64,000 nt of DNA, from contig CAKTEE010000009.1 in NCBI GenBank assembly GCA_934546985.1, positions 8,763 to 72,762 of the forward strand, in the 5' to 3' direction. The position numbers and the translations under genes are program-made. Numbering within the stretch: position 1 is the stretch's first letter; each line of letters starts with the position of its first letter. The stretch comes from an uncultured Eubacteriales bacterium. GTDB lineage: Bacteria > Bacillota > Clostridia > Oscillospirales > Acutalibacteraceae. The notes under the pieces are model-generated. The model was given only the letters and a program-made list of their open reading frames with translations. It had not been told where the DNA came from and ran no database searches. This document shows, piece after piece, positions 44,851-53,256 of the stretch.

Positions 44851-45477
44851 TTATTTTGCGTTTATTTCGTCCATCTTCGTATAGTTTCCCGTAATATGCG
44901 CAACCGCTGAGGTTGGATGAATAAAAAGGGTACCGCAGCAATCCAGATTTTCAATCTTACAGTGCGGTCCGATAACAACATCTCTCCCATTGACTGTTTT
45001 CGACTTTACTCCGGTAAGCTCTACTGTCGTAGCTTCAATGAGCTGCACTTTAGAATGCTTGCGGACAAAAAAATTAGCAACCGCATTTTTGGAACGGGTA
45101 CAAATTGTAATTTTATCCCCGACAATTTCCGCAGCATTTATATAACCGTCCACATGGAGGATATCAGCGGAAACCTCTCCGGAAACTTCTATCAATCCAT
45201 CGCACGTAATTTCATTGCCTTCCATATTAGCGCCGTTTTTCACACTTACAACACCGTCAATATGAACTTTTTTGGCGATAACATTCGCTTTAAATTCCGC
45301 AACACCGTCACAACACAGGGAACCTGTTTCCACCTTGCCGTCGCAGTGGAATACACCGTCTATTTTTATACTCTCCGCTTTTATTTCTCCAGTACATGTC
45401 CCTACACCATCCGCAGTAAATTTTGCAAATTCACCGCCTGCTATTTTGCTGACGCCATCCATTAAAAAATCCTGCAT
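44851..45477 (-). CDS. Bactofilin-like polymer-forming protein (YhbE/YhbF type)
   Basis: 208 residues of right-handed beta-helix type with many short repeats of Gly-Val-Asp (SIKIDGVFHCDGKVETGSL, KVHIDGVVSVKNGANMEG, DILHVDGYINAAEIVGDK). Bactofilins form non-nucleotide cytoskeletal filaments; in Bacillus subtilis yhbD is followed by yhbE/yhbF of this family, as here. ATG 45477 has AAGGAGG 8 bases upstream. Eight or so Cys near the repeats (SLCCDG, DCCGT) are unusual for a bactofilin. It starts 22 bases after the YhbD stop. Confidence 0.83.
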   Translation of the reverse strand: MQDFLMDGVSKIAGGEFAKFTADGVGTCTGEIKAESIKIDGVFHCDGKVETGSLCCDGVAEFKANVIAKKVHIDGVVSVKNGANMEGNEITCDGLIEVSGEVSADILHVDGYINAAEIVGDKITICTRSKNAVANFFVRKHSKVQLIEATTVELTGVKSKTVNGRDVVIGPHCKIENLDCCGTLFIHPTSAVAHITGNYTKMDEINAK

Positions 45478-45499
45478 AAAAAAGTCCTCCTTCTCTATT

Positions 45500-46132
45500 C
45501 TATTTACCGGCAAACCGGTCTTTATATTTTAATTTTATTTGATTGGCAGTTTCCTCCAGTGATATGGATTTCAGAATATCAACACCGCTGTCAAACGCAA
45601 TAGGAACCATACCTACAGAAAATACCGTGTGAAGTTCCCCGCCTGCACGGAAGACCGTACATAATACATCCGCGTTTTTGTAATGCAGACCGGCAGAAGC
45701 ACAGTTCCGAACCACACCTCTCAACTGCTCTATAGTCAATCTCTCTTCCTGCGCAAATTGAGATAACGCCGCAAGCAATACAATATCTAAAAAATAGAAC
45801 TGTTCTTTACCGTACAGCTCTGGCAACTCCGATAAAATATTCTGGTTGATTTCTTCTATATCTGCCAGTATTTCTATACCAATGCTCTCCTGCGAACTTT
45901 CAGGAGAAAAGATTTTTGCAAGCTCCTCCAGAGAGTATCTGTCTTTCAGTTCCAAAATGGACTGCACACGGCTAAGTACTTGTTCCTTTGGAAAGAAAGT
46001 CTCCTGCCCGGTATAGGAGGATTGTTTGATAAACCATTCTTCCGGAATCAGACGCTCCCGTTTCCAGCGATAAAGCTGACCATAGGAAATGCCCGTTTCT
46101 GCAAGAAGGTCTTTTTTTGATATAAGTGACAA
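45500..46132 (-). CDS. YhbD-family HTH protein (DUF4004)
   Basis: 210 residues. The N-terminal winged HTH of MerR type is LISKKDLLAETGISYGQLYRWKR and the following EEWFIKQSSYTGQETFFPK is the YhbD hallmark. The C-terminal half is helical and unassigned. I favour TTG 46132, 6 bases after GAGGTG; the ATG at 46138 is only 1 base from that site. The promoter (46183-46211) carries an inverted repeat that this protein may bind. It forms an operon with the bactofilin gene. Confidence 0.83.
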   Translation of the reverse strand: MSLISKKDLLAETGISYGQLYRWKRERLIPEEWFIKQSSYTGQETFFPKEQVLSRVQSILELKDRYSLEELAKIFSPESSQESIGIEILADIEEINQNILSELPELYGKEQFYFLDIVLLAALSQFAQEERLTIEQLRGVVRNCASAGLHYKNADVLCTVFRAGGELHTVFSVGMVPIAFDSGVDILKSISLEETANQIKLKYKDRFAGK

Positions 46133-46150
46133 AAGCATCACCTCGTTTGC

Positions 46151-46203
46151 GTAACAATGTTTTGTTTTATTATATTGATTACAGTATAACATAACATTGT
46201 TAC
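46151..46203. promoter_or_regulatory. Operator-like inverted repeat in the yhbD promoter
   Basis: Perfect 11-bp half-sites GTAACAATGTT (46151-46161) and AACATTGTTAC (46193-46203), centres 42 bp apart (about four turns). The second lies between the -35 and -10 hexamers, the first about 20 bases beyond the start point. Confidence 0.6.
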
Positions 46204-46211
46204 ATTGTCAA
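46183..46211 (-). promoter_or_regulatory. Promoter of the yhbD-bactofilin operon
   Basis: Minus strand TTGACA (46206-46211), 17-bp spacer, TATACT (46183-46188). Confidence 0.75.
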
Positions 46212-46322
46212 TTCTGTTATCTTTCCTTTTTAATAAAAATGTTGTATACTTTTTGTGTCTGGCACTACGGCTGGCAGAACAACAAAATCGCCGATATTGA
46301 AAAATACAGAAGGAGACGCCGC

Positions 46323-47033
46323 ATGCATATTGCAGTGATTAACGGTTCACCTGTTCACGGAATTACTTTCCATATGAAAGAAATGTTTCTGAAACATCTT
46401 CGGGACGGAAACCAGATTACAGAATTTTACCCCAAAGATTTGCCGCCCTTTTGTGTTGGCTGTAAAAAATGTTTTATACATGGTGAGGAAAACTGCCCGC
46501 ATGCAAAAATAGCGAAACCTATTTGGCATGCTTTTTTACATGCTGATTTACTGGTATTTGCTTATCCGGTATATGCGCTTCGGGCGCCGGCATCTATAAA
46601 ATCTCTGCTTGACCACCTCTGCGTACACTGGATGGTACACCGTCCGGAACCTGAAATGTTTAAAAAAACAGCGGTTATCATTACCAACAGCGTCGGCGCT
46701 CCAAACGGCGCTGCACAAAAAGATGTAAAAACAAGCATGACATGGATGGGGATATCCAAAACTTACACCTGCGGGACAGGGATGATGGGTGACATCTTTT
46801 GGGATAAAATATCTGAAAAACACCAAAAAATGCTAGAAACAAAAATGGAAAAACTCGCCCGTAAAGCCGCTTCTGTCAAACCCTGCCGCCATAAAAATCT
46901 GAAAGTCTGCACACTTTTTTTGATGTGCAAAATGATGCATCAAGGTATACTGAATACAGAAACAGAGCCCAGTTTGGATAACCGATTTTATATAGAAAAA
47001 GGCTGGATAAAATCGAAAAACAGTAAGATATAA
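46323..47033 (+). CDS. Flavodoxin-fold NAD(P)H-dependent FMN reductase
   Basis: 236 residues. FMN-binding strand and loop MHIAVINGSPVHGITFHMKE, the Cys-rich CVGCKKCFIHGEENCPHAKI typical of this iron-sulfur-flavoprotein-like group, and YPVYALRAPASIKSLLDHLC. The last 60 residues lie beyond the core fold. ATG 46323 has AAGGAG upstream; the long frame before it is not coding. It is monocistronic and points away from the YhbD operon. Confidence 0.82.
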   Translation: MHIAVINGSPVHGITFHMKEMFLKHLRDGNQITEFYPKDLPPFCVGCKKCFIHGEENCPHAKIAKPIWHAFLHADLLVFAYPVYALRAPASIKSLLDHLCVHWMVHRPEPEMFKKTAVIITNSVGAPNGAAQKDVKTSMTWMGISKTYTCGTGMMGDIFWDKISEKHQKMLETKMEKLARKAASVKPCRHKNLKVCTLFLMCKMMHQGILNTETEPSLDNRFYIEKGWIKSKNSKI

Positions 47034-47101
47034 AACCTATATTTTAACTTTATATTGATTCCATAAAAAGATTCGGACAATCAAAATCAGGAGGCAATGG
47101 A

Positions 47102-47875
47102 ATGGACAAGAAAATTGTATTTTTTGATATTGACGGTACACTTGCCGAGGACGGTGCTCCCGCCTCTCCGCACGTATGCAACGCAATCCGCAGACTTCGC
47201 CAAAACGGACATTATGCTGTTATTAACACAGGCCGCGCAAAAAGTTACCTGTATGAAGATATTATAAATATCGGTTTTGACGGTATCATCAGCGCGGCAG
47301 GCGCACGCATTGAATTTGGCGGAAGACTGATATACAATGCCTGTATTCCCTCGCCCCTGCTTTCGGAAACCGTACATAAAATGGCAGACCAGAACATTAC
47401 CGTGATTCTCGAAGGCACCAATGATATCGTTGCTTTGCATCCTCAGCATAACCTTCCCAGTGATATTCCCACCATGGAAGACCTTACAGACTTTGATTTG
47501 AATTATAAAAACATTCCGGTACACAAATATACCTATTATCTCAACAACCGCCGCCAGCTGGAACCGCTTCTACCGTTTCTGGAAGCTTCCTACGATCTTA
47601 TCATTCACAATCCTGACAAATACGGGGAAATTGTCCTTAAAGGAATCTCTAAAGCTACCGGCATGGCGCGCTTAATGCAGTACCTCTCCCTGCCTGCGCA
47701 GGCATCCTATGCAATTGGCGACAGTTTGAATGACCTTGCCATGATACGTGCGGCCGCATGCGGTATTGCTATGGGAAATTCTGTAGAAGAAGTAAAACAA
47801 GCGGCTGATTTGGTCACCGCCCCTTTTCATGAAGATGGCGCCGCAGTTGCTCTGCGGCAGGCGGGTTTGATTTAA
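47102..47875 (+). CDS. HAD superfamily Cof-type phosphatase (HAD-IIB)
   Basis: 257 residues. Motif I FFDIDGTLAEDG with both Asp, motif II NTGRAK, cap domain of the C2B type in the middle, motif III Lys near GISKATGMARLM, motif IV AIGDSLNDLAMIRAA. Likely dephosphorylates sugar phosphates or cofactors; substrates of Cof proteins are broad. AGGAGG precedes the ATG. Confidence 0.9.
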   Translation: MDKKIVFFDIDGTLAEDGAPASPHVCNAIRRLRQNGHYAVINTGRAKSYLYEDIINIGFDGIISAAGARIEFGGRLIYNACIPSPLLSETVHKMADQNITVILEGTNDIVALHPQHNLPSDIPTMEDLTDFDLNYKNIPVHKYTYYLNNRRQLEPLLPFLEASYDLIIHNPDKYGEIVLKGISKATGMARLMQYLSLPAQASYAIGDSLNDLAMIRAAACGIAMGNSVEEVKQAADLVTAPFHEDGAAVALRQAGLI

Positions 47876-47973
47876 TATCATCTGCCAATAACAGATTGTG
47901 TAAATTACTTGGCTTTTTTTAGATTCTCATGTATAATAAAAAACAGTGAAATATTGAAGAAGGAGGAATCTCC

Positions 47974-48603
47974 ATGACTTTAAAAGAAAGGGCGCTTGCC
48001 GCTGTTGCCGCACTAAAAAAAGAGTATCCTGACGCCCTCTGCTCTTTAACGGCAAAAAACGCATTGGAACTGCTGATTGCCACGCGGCTCTCCGCCCAAT
48101 GCACGGACGCACGCGTTAACCTCGTTACTCCTGCCCTGTTTGAAAAATATCCAACGATGGAGGCTTTTGCCGAAGCAGATGTGCTGGATATTGAAAATTT
48201 AATCCGTTCCTGCGGCTTTTATCACACCAAAGCCCGGGAAATCAAAGATATGTGCCGGATGATGCTTGATGAATTCGGCGGAAAAGTTCCTGATACGATT
48301 GAAGATTTAACCCGCCTGCCCGGCATTGGACGGAAAACCGCTAATATTATCTGCGGTGATATTTACGGCAAACCCGCTGTCGCCGCTGACACTCACTGCA
48401 TCCGCTTGAGCAACCGTATTGGTTTGGTGGATACTAAAGATCCTTATAAGGTTGAAATGCAGCTAATGGAATTACTGCCATCGGAAGAATCCAACAATTT
48501 CTGTCATCGGTGTGTATTACACGGACGTGCAGTGTGTACAGCACGCAAAGCAAAATGTGAGCTTTGTGTTTTGAGCAGCTGCTGCAAAAGCAGCACTGTA
48601 TAG
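47974..48603 (+). CDS. nth: Endonuclease III
   Basis: DNA glycosylase/AP lyase for oxidised pyrimidines. 209 residues. Helix-hairpin-helix LPGIGRKTANIICGDIYG with the catalytic Lys (GRKTAN), catalytic Asp in AADTHCIRL, and the C-terminal [4Fe-4S] cluster (VCTARKAKCELCVLSSCC, Cx6Cx2Cx4-5C). GAAGGAGG precedes the ATG. The downstream membrane-protein gene begins 18 bases after the stop. Confidence 0.95.
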   Translation: MTLKERALAAVAALKKEYPDALCSLTAKNALELLIATRLSAQCTDARVNLVTPALFEKYPTMEAFAEADVLDIENLIRSCGFYHTKAREIKDMCRMMLDEFGGKVPDTIEDLTRLPGIGRKTANIICGDIYGKPAVAADTHCIRLSNRIGLVDTKDPYKVEMQLMELLPSEESNNFCHRCVLHGRAVCTARKAKCELCVLSSCCKSSTV

Positions 48604-48620
48604 AAAGGAGTACAATACCC

Positions 48621-50360
48621 ATGTTTTCACTGCGCCGCCGGCTGAAACCGGAAAACGCATACATACGCAAATGTATTCTGTTTTTATTCTTACTAAGCTT
48701 TGTTGTTTGCGCCCCTCTTTATATTCAGGGCTTTTTTGAAGCTCACGATTACTGGGCGCATGCCATGCGCTTGACCTCCACAATATCTGGATTGCAGGAT
48801 GGACAGTTTCCTCCTCAGGTTTCCCCTACGGAAAATTCTTTCGGTATGTCCTGGAACCTGTTTTACGGCCCACTTTCAAATTATATTGTTATCCTTTTCC
48901 GGGTGCTGACATTCTGGATTCCGGGCTCTTCCACAGTGCTGGCATATAAACTGTTTATTTTTTCAACATTTTTCTTCTCCGGTTATTTTATGTTTCGGTT
49001 TGTACTTGAAGTTTCAAAAAATGAAAATATTGCCTTGCTCGCGGCGTGCCTATACATAACGGCGCCTTACCGGATTGTAGACGCGTTTATACGCCTTGCC
49101 GCAGGGGAACTGCTGGTATTTATTTTTATGCCAATGGTCTTTCACGGATTTTACAGTCTGTTTTACGGCAATAAAAAGAAAACTTTTTATCTTGCCGTAG
49201 GATTTGCAGGTATTGCAATCAGCCATATGATCAGTTCTCTCTTTCTGATTATTGCCGGTATTATTATCGTACTGGTGAATATAAAAAAGGTCTTTAAAAA
49301 AGAATATTTTCTGCCATTGTTGACCAATGCGGCATTTGCTCTTGGCATCAGCGCGTTTTTTCTGCTGCCAATGCTGCAAGCCAAAGGTGCGGCAGATTAT
49401 TTTGCATTTACAGGCGGAATGGAAAAAGACGTTGCTTACCATGCCTCTTACCTTTATCAAATTCTGTTCGGGAAAATGGACTTTAGCTCTCTCGTCTGGT
49501 CTCAGCCTCCGACAACAATCAAGGATGAAGTACCTCAGGTCCTTGGGCTTCCTTTCGTTGCCTGCCTGATGGCGCTTCCGTTTGTTTACGGCAAACTTCA
49601 GCAAAAACAGCAGCGCAGGCAGATGCTTGCATTCACAGTGAGCGGCATCGTGTGTGTAATACTTGCTACTTCTTTGATTCCATGGGGCTGGCTACAAAGC
49701 CATTTTTCTGCAATCGGATTAATTCAGCATTCCTGGCGGTTTCTGATGCTTGCCGTTTTCCTGTTAAGCATTGTTTCCGCTGTTGTTGTCCGTCTGCTGG
49801 TTCCAAAACTGGAATTCAAGCATATTTTTATTCTTGTTTTAATCAGTTTGCTTTATATTTCTCCGCTGATTGCTTCCACAGATAATGTTATTAACCGCAC
49901 GGATATTTACGGCGACAACTATATGCAAGACTATATGCCGCAAAAAGCATATGACAATATGGATTATGTGGAAAACCGCAGTCACGATATTCTTGTTCTT
50001 TCCGGCAATGCAGAGCTGACAAACCAGAGCATTAACGGCACCAAAACACAGGTCACTGTCAATGCCGTACAGGAAAGCGTGCTGGAATATCCATACTTTT
50101 ACTATCCCGGGTATAAAATCACCGGTTCGGACGGAACGGAGTTTGAAGCAAAAGAATCCGTCAATGGCTTTGTAAGTATTACTGTACCGGCAGGTTTTCA
50201 GGGAACCATTCAATCTACATTCTGTGGTACTTTACTGACAAAAATCAGCCTTGTTATTTCTATATTCAGCGCCGGCTGCTTAATTGCTCTCGAATTTCTG
50301 CTGCGGCGCAAAAAAGCAAAAAATAAAACACAGACACAGGCTGTTTCCCAATCAGTATAA
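48621..50360 (+). CDS. Polytopic membrane protein, GT-C-like (PTPS-related family)
   Basis: 579 residues with about thirteen membrane helices. The early outside loop has DYWAHAMRLTSTISGLQDGQ and SWNLFYGPLSNYIV, and AAGELLVFIFMPMVFHGFY follows, matching the membrane family annotated as 6-pyruvoyl-tetrahydropterin-synthase-related. The acidic outer loop (HDYW) suggests a GT-C glycosyltransferase-like activity, which is inference. The last 150 residues form an outside beta-type domain. ATG 48621 has AAAGGAG upstream; it is co-transcribed with nth. Confidence 0.78.
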   Translation: MFSLRRRLKPENAYIRKCILFLFLLSFVVCAPLYIQGFFEAHDYWAHAMRLTSTISGLQDGQFPPQVSPTENSFGMSWNLFYGPLSNYIVILFRVLTFWIPGSSTVLAYKLFIFSTFFFSGYFMFRFVLEVSKNENIALLAACLYITAPYRIVDAFIRLAAGELLVFIFMPMVFHGFYSLFYGNKKKTFYLAVGFAGIAISHMISSLFLIIAGIIIVLVNIKKVFKKEYFLPLLTNAAFALGISAFFLLPMLQAKGAADYFAFTGGMEKDVAYHASYLYQILFGKMDFSSLVWSQPPTTIKDEVPQVLGLPFVACLMALPFVYGKLQQKQQRRQMLAFTVSGIVCVILATSLIPWGWLQSHFSAIGLIQHSWRFLMLAVFLLSIVSAVVVRLLVPKLEFKHIFILVLISLLYISPLIASTDNVINRTDIYGDNYMQDYMPQKAYDNMDYVENRSHDILVLSGNAELTNQSINGTKTQVTVNAVQESVLEYPYFYYPGYKITGSDGTEFEAKESVNGFVSITVPAGFQGTIQSTFCGTLLTKISLVISIFSAGCLIALEFLLRRKKAKNKTQTQAVSQSV

Positions 50361-50368
50361 TAGGATAA

Positions 50369-50408
50369 AACCCGAAAGCTATCCACTACGGATAGCTTTC
50401 GGGTTCTT
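50369..50408 (+). terminator. Terminator of nth/membrane-protein operon
   Basis: AACCCGAAAGCTATC/GATAGCTTTCGGGTT perfect stem, 7-base loop. Confidence 0.82.
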
Positions 50409-50420
50409 ATTGTTCAAAGA

Positions 50421-50459
50421 AAACTCCGCCTTAGATTTAAGTTCTAAGGCGGGGTTTTC
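50421..50459 (+). terminator. Second hairpin terminator
   Basis: CCGCCTTAGA/TCTAAGGCGG stem with a 7-base loop followed by GGTTTTCT. Confidence 0.65.
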
Positions 50460-50665
50460 TGCTTTGTATTAAAGCAACACCTATGCGGCAAATCCGCCGC
50501 TGAAAAAATAAGTGTTGGTCCAACGTTCATTTGGCAAATAACTCTTACTTAGATAGAAGCCCTAAGGAGGTGCAGCTTTTAATTGGAAAAATATACCCCC
50601 TCGGCTTATTTGGGCCCCCTTGAAACGGTAGAAAGCTATTCATAAGTACATCAACAAACTGGAAG

Positions 50666-50878
50666 TTATCTTCTTTTTTCAAAGCTCCCACCGCCTCTAT
50701 ATGTGTTTGCTACACAACTAAATTTTTGACCGCATTTTGGGCAATTAATAGTGTGATAAATAATATCGTCCACCCATTTACCATTTTTCTTGTGTTTGTC
50801 CATTTCGCAGTTTCTATCAACTAAAATGTATCCTTTTATATTTACCAATTCTTGAATATACTTTATCGTTTGTTCATA
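50666..50878 (-). pseudogene. Truncated small zinc-ribbon protein gene
   Basis: About 70 codons, open from just after a TAA at 50879-50881 and with no start codon except an internal TTG at 50848. The reading begins YEQTIKYIQELVNIKGYILV and ends HTINCPKCGQKFSCVANTYRGGG. The CPKCG motif and Gly-rich end suggest a small zinc-ribbon protein whose N-terminus was lost when foreign DNA joined upstream. Family not named with confidence; an immunity-type protein is possible. Confidence 0.45.
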
Positions 50879-51138
50879 TTAGGTCAGTTTACAAGGAACT
50901 ACACGCAGACCGTGAAACGGATTACTGACAACAAAGGGCTGATTTCATCAGCAGACAGGGCGTATATGAAAGCCCCCGTCTTTGTTCTGCCTCCGTTTTG
51001 TGTCTACACTCTCTCAAAATTGAAATGGGCGGGACTGTCAACGGCGGCGCATTTATGCGCCGTTCATCTTGACCGTTGACTGGCTCGGCTGGCTTTGCTA
51101 TCTCCCCAATAAATAAAAAAATGTCCTATCAAAACTAC

Positions 51139-51519
51139 TTACAGTGTGTGCAAATCGTCAAGCGAAACCATGTATCCGTTTCCCTTTTTCAGAAATTCAA
51201 CTTGGAGTGTTAAATCGTTTATCTCGCCATCGGTTGTTAAATCATAATCCAGGCTGTATCCACTGCCATCATTAAAAGTAAACAAATCTATTTCTTGATT
51301 TTGGCTTTTCACCTGTACCGGATCATCAATTTTCAATACCGGTCGGGTTTCAACCAAATATTGAAGCGCAAAAATCAACTCTTGTTCCGTCAATATTTTG
51401 CTGCTATCAAACGCGGATAAAAATTCGCTGTATTTTTCTTGAGCCAACAGTCCCAACGCCTTCTCTACAAAAACAATAAAACACTCCCGCTCTTTTCCTT
51501 TTTCTGCGTATATCATCAA
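51139..51519 (-). CDS. Hypothetical small acidic protein, possibly immunity-like
   Basis: 126 residues, soluble and acidic. It opens with helices (FVEKALGLLAQEKYSEFLSAF), then LTEQELIFALQYLVET, and finishes with a beta-rich half (SGYSLDYDLTTDGEINDLTL). The helix-LLxxxxYxxFL-then-beta layout resembles small proteins of polymorphic-toxin loci (DUF7668-like), but I am not sure. AGGAGG is 8 bases before ATG 51519. No toxin gene is adjacent. Confidence 0.5.
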   Translation of the reverse strand: MMIYAEKGKERECFIVFVEKALGLLAQEKYSEFLSAFDSSKILTEQELIFALQYLVETRPVLKIDDPVQVKSQNQEIDLFTFNDGSGYSLDYDLTTDGEINDLTLQVEFLKKGNGYMVSLDDLHTL

Positions 51520-51553
51520 TACAACCTCCTACAGTTTTCTCTTTCCCGTTCCC

Positions 51554-51874
51554 TTATTTCCTCCCCTGCTGGGGATTTGGATTTTTCAGCAAGTCCGACT
51601 TCTCCGCAATCTTTTTCAGCCACTTCTTTTTCTCGTCTGACAGCTTCCCATATTTCAGTTGGAACCGCTTACAGATAAACACCAAAGACGCTTGCTCCGG
51701 GACGCTGAAAAAATCGTCCTTATGGGCTTCCCACAGGTCGAGGACAATTCCGTTTATATCCCGTTGTACACAAAAGCGGCAAAACTTGTCCTCGTCCAGA
51801 TGGGCGGTGATAAGCTGCCGCAACTGCGGGCCGGTCAAGCCGGGTTTGCGCTGTTTCATAATCGCTGCGCTCAT
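51554..51874 (-). CDS. Hypothetical helical protein of the accessory island
   Basis: 106 residues from ATG 51874, the first Met after the hairpin region; the start is uncertain because no clean ribosome site is seen. It is helical and charged (KQRKPGLTGPQLRQLITAHL, CRFCVQRDINGIVLDLWEA, KWLKKIAEKSDLLKNPNPQQ), with a CxxC pair. It resembles small accessory proteins of conjugative elements in general style, but I do not recognise a family. Confidence 0.45.
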   Translation of the reverse strand: MSAAIMKQRKPGLTGPQLRQLITAHLDEDKFCRFCVQRDINGIVLDLWEAHKDDFFSVPEQASLVFICKRFQLKYGKLSDEKKKWLKKIAEKSDLLKNPNPQQGRK

Positions 51875-51910
51875 CGTATCACAGCGCAATATGCCAGTCA
51901 ATACACTGCG

Positions 51911-51952
51911 CAAAAAAGTCCACCGTAATTTCATCAAAACTACGGTGGACTT
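51911..51952 (-). terminator. Hairpin terminator at an island junction
   Basis: AGTCCACCGTA/TACGGTGGACT stem with a 17-base middle; on the minus strand it is followed by TTTTTTG. Confidence 0.65.
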
Positions 51953-52471
51953 ATGGTGGAGATTTACTCTCCAAATCCGAACCACAAAAATTCGGATTAT
52001 AATTCAATGGTGGGACTATCGGAAATTAACTCGAAGAATTACGATATAATCCTCGACAAAGTCAAATCTACTCCAATAACCCCTGTTACGAATAGCTCTA
52101 TGTCAGAGTATTCTGATAGTACTTATAATATCAAAACTGAGATAAAACAGCAACAAAAACATTTGTCGAACAAAGAAATTAGCGAAATAGTCGTAAAATA
52201 TAGTTCTGGTATCTCGACATATGAATTAGCCAAAGAATATGGCTGCCATCGCCGCACCATAAGCGATAACCTCAAAAAGCAGGGAATTAAAGTTACTAAT
52301 CAGCTCATGGAACGTAAAGGCGTTGTAGAATTAGTCATGCAAATGTACTCAGAATATATCAAACCAGCAGATATAGCCAAAGCTGTCGGGATTAATGTCG
52401 ACTCAGTACGAAAAATCCTAAAAGAGAATAACGTGTATATTCGGAAAAGCTGGGAGTATCCGAGGAAATAA
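51953..52471 (+). CDS. Tandem helix-turn-helix DNA-binding protein, invertase-C-terminus-like
   Basis: 172 residues. Residues 1-70 are polar and unassigned. Then come two HTH units: EISEIVVKYSSGISTYELAKEYGCHRRTIS and VVELVMQMYSEYIKPADIAKAVGINVDSVRKIL (each quoted partly by its core). The first matches the C-terminal HTH of serine recombinases (ATVYELAxxFGxHRxTVSxHL type). No catalytic resolvase domain is present, so this may be a detached recombinase tail or a small regulator. The ATG at 51953 has only GGTGGA very close upstream; later ATGs are possible. Base composition differs from the core genes. Confidence 0.55.
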   Translation: MVEIYSPNPNHKNSDYNSMVGLSEINSKNYDIILDKVKSTPITPVTNSSMSEYSDSTYNIKTEIKQQQKHLSNKEISEIVVKYSSGISTYELAKEYGCHRRTISDNLKKQGIKVTNQLMERKGVVELVMQMYSEYIKPADIAKAVGINVDSVRKILKENNVYIRKSWEYPRK

Positions 52472-52532
52472 GATAGTTAAAGTCCTGTCATTCAGACTGT
52501 GTTAGGACGTCACACTGATAGCGGAAGTTTAC

Positions 52533-52584
52533 TTTTCTCACGGCTTTCCTTTAAAGCCATGCCTATGACAAAGCCGTGAGAAAA
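52533..52584. terminator. Long perfect hairpin between HTH and DUF4352 genes
   Basis: 15-bp perfect stem TTTTCTCACGGCTTT/AAAGCCGTGAGAAAA around a 22-base loop, A/T-rich on both sides; convergent genes on each side. Confidence 0.75.
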
Positions 52585-52628
52585 TAAGATTTTGCACCAA
52601 TTTTTGTATTAGCTGGCGAATGGTAGTG

Positions 52629-53201
52629 CTATAACTTAATATTTAGTGTCTTGTCTTGCCAGAATGAAGCTTTATAGTGAAGCATTAGATTAGCATCATC
52701 TTTCGGAACTTGAAAATAGAGATCGGCAGACTTCTTGCCATTCGGGGCTAGATCACCGCTATTAAGAGCACCATCTACCGTAAATTGCAAACCCGCATCA
52801 ATACTTTGAATGTCACCATTGCTATCTTGAAGCTCCCAATCGTAAGAATTGTAAGAGAGCTTCTCGCTGGATTTATTTTCTATTTTAATGCTAACTTTAA
52901 CAAATTCCTTACCTGATTCAGGTTGGTAAAACTCATTATTGGAATTATAGTTTCGCTCAACCGAAACTACGGTTACCTCTCTTCCTTCATAAGAAATTAC
53001 ATCACCAACGGCAAAATCGGTTTTTTCTTCGGCCTCTTGACTAGAAACGTTTGAGCCACTATTTTCACCCACTTTAGTAGGTTCATTTTTATTTGAAGCA
53101 CCGCCACCGATTGCTACTAATACGACGATAATAATTACCCAAAACCACCATTTCTTAAATATTGGTTTTTTGTCAGATTTTTTAGCGTCTTTCTCGCTCA
53201 T
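52629..53201 (-). CDS. DUF4352 domain protein, membrane-anchored
   Basis: 190 residues. Cytosolic Lys-rich start (MSEKDAKKSDKKPIFKKWW), one membrane helix (FWVIIIVVLVAIGG), a Ser/Glu-rich linker and a C-terminal immunoglobulin-like DUF4352 domain (TVVSVERNYNSNNEFYQPES, FVKVSIKIENKSSEKLSY, LAPNGKKSADLYFQVPKDD). DUF4352 domains sit outside the cell in lipoproteins; partner unknown. ATG 53201 has GGAGG 7 bases upstream. A diverged truncated copy of its 3' part lies at 54873-55065. Confidence 0.82.
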   Translation of the reverse strand: MSEKDAKKSDKKPIFKKWWFWVIIIVVLVAIGGGASNKNEPTKVGENSGSNVSSQEAEEKTDFAVGDVISYEGREVTVVSVERNYNSNNEFYQPESGKEFVKVSIKIENKSSEKLSYNSYDWELQDSNGDIQSIDAGLQFTVDGALNSGDLAPNGKKSADLYFQVPKDDANLMLHYKASFWQDKTLNIKL

Positions 53202-53256
53202 TTTTAACCTCCGCACCATTAATAAAAGCCAGCGAATCGTCGGTGCAAATAAAAAC

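Larger units (their letters stand above)
50361..51138. other. Junction region with terminators and gene scraps
   Basis: Two hairpin terminators (50369-50408, 50421-50459) come first. Then DNA of mixed origin: a ribosome-site-like CTAAGGAGGTG at 50561-50571 not followed by an open gene, a truncated zinc-ribbon gene (50666-50878), and on the plus strand a frame at 50888-51079 (NYTQTVKRITDNKGLISSAD, APVFVLPPFC) that looks like a piece of a mobile-element gene. This is the left edge of the accessory island. Confidence 0.5.

Noticed and set aside
48564..48620. Start of the large membrane protein inside nth
   Set aside because: The ATG at 48621 has AAAGGAG upstream and begins a basic pre-helix segment as expected; the longer version does not.
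52592..53247. Integron gene cassette with attC-like flanks
   Set aside because: The flanking similar segments lack paired core sites of the GTTRRRY type, and no integrase of the tyrosine family is present.
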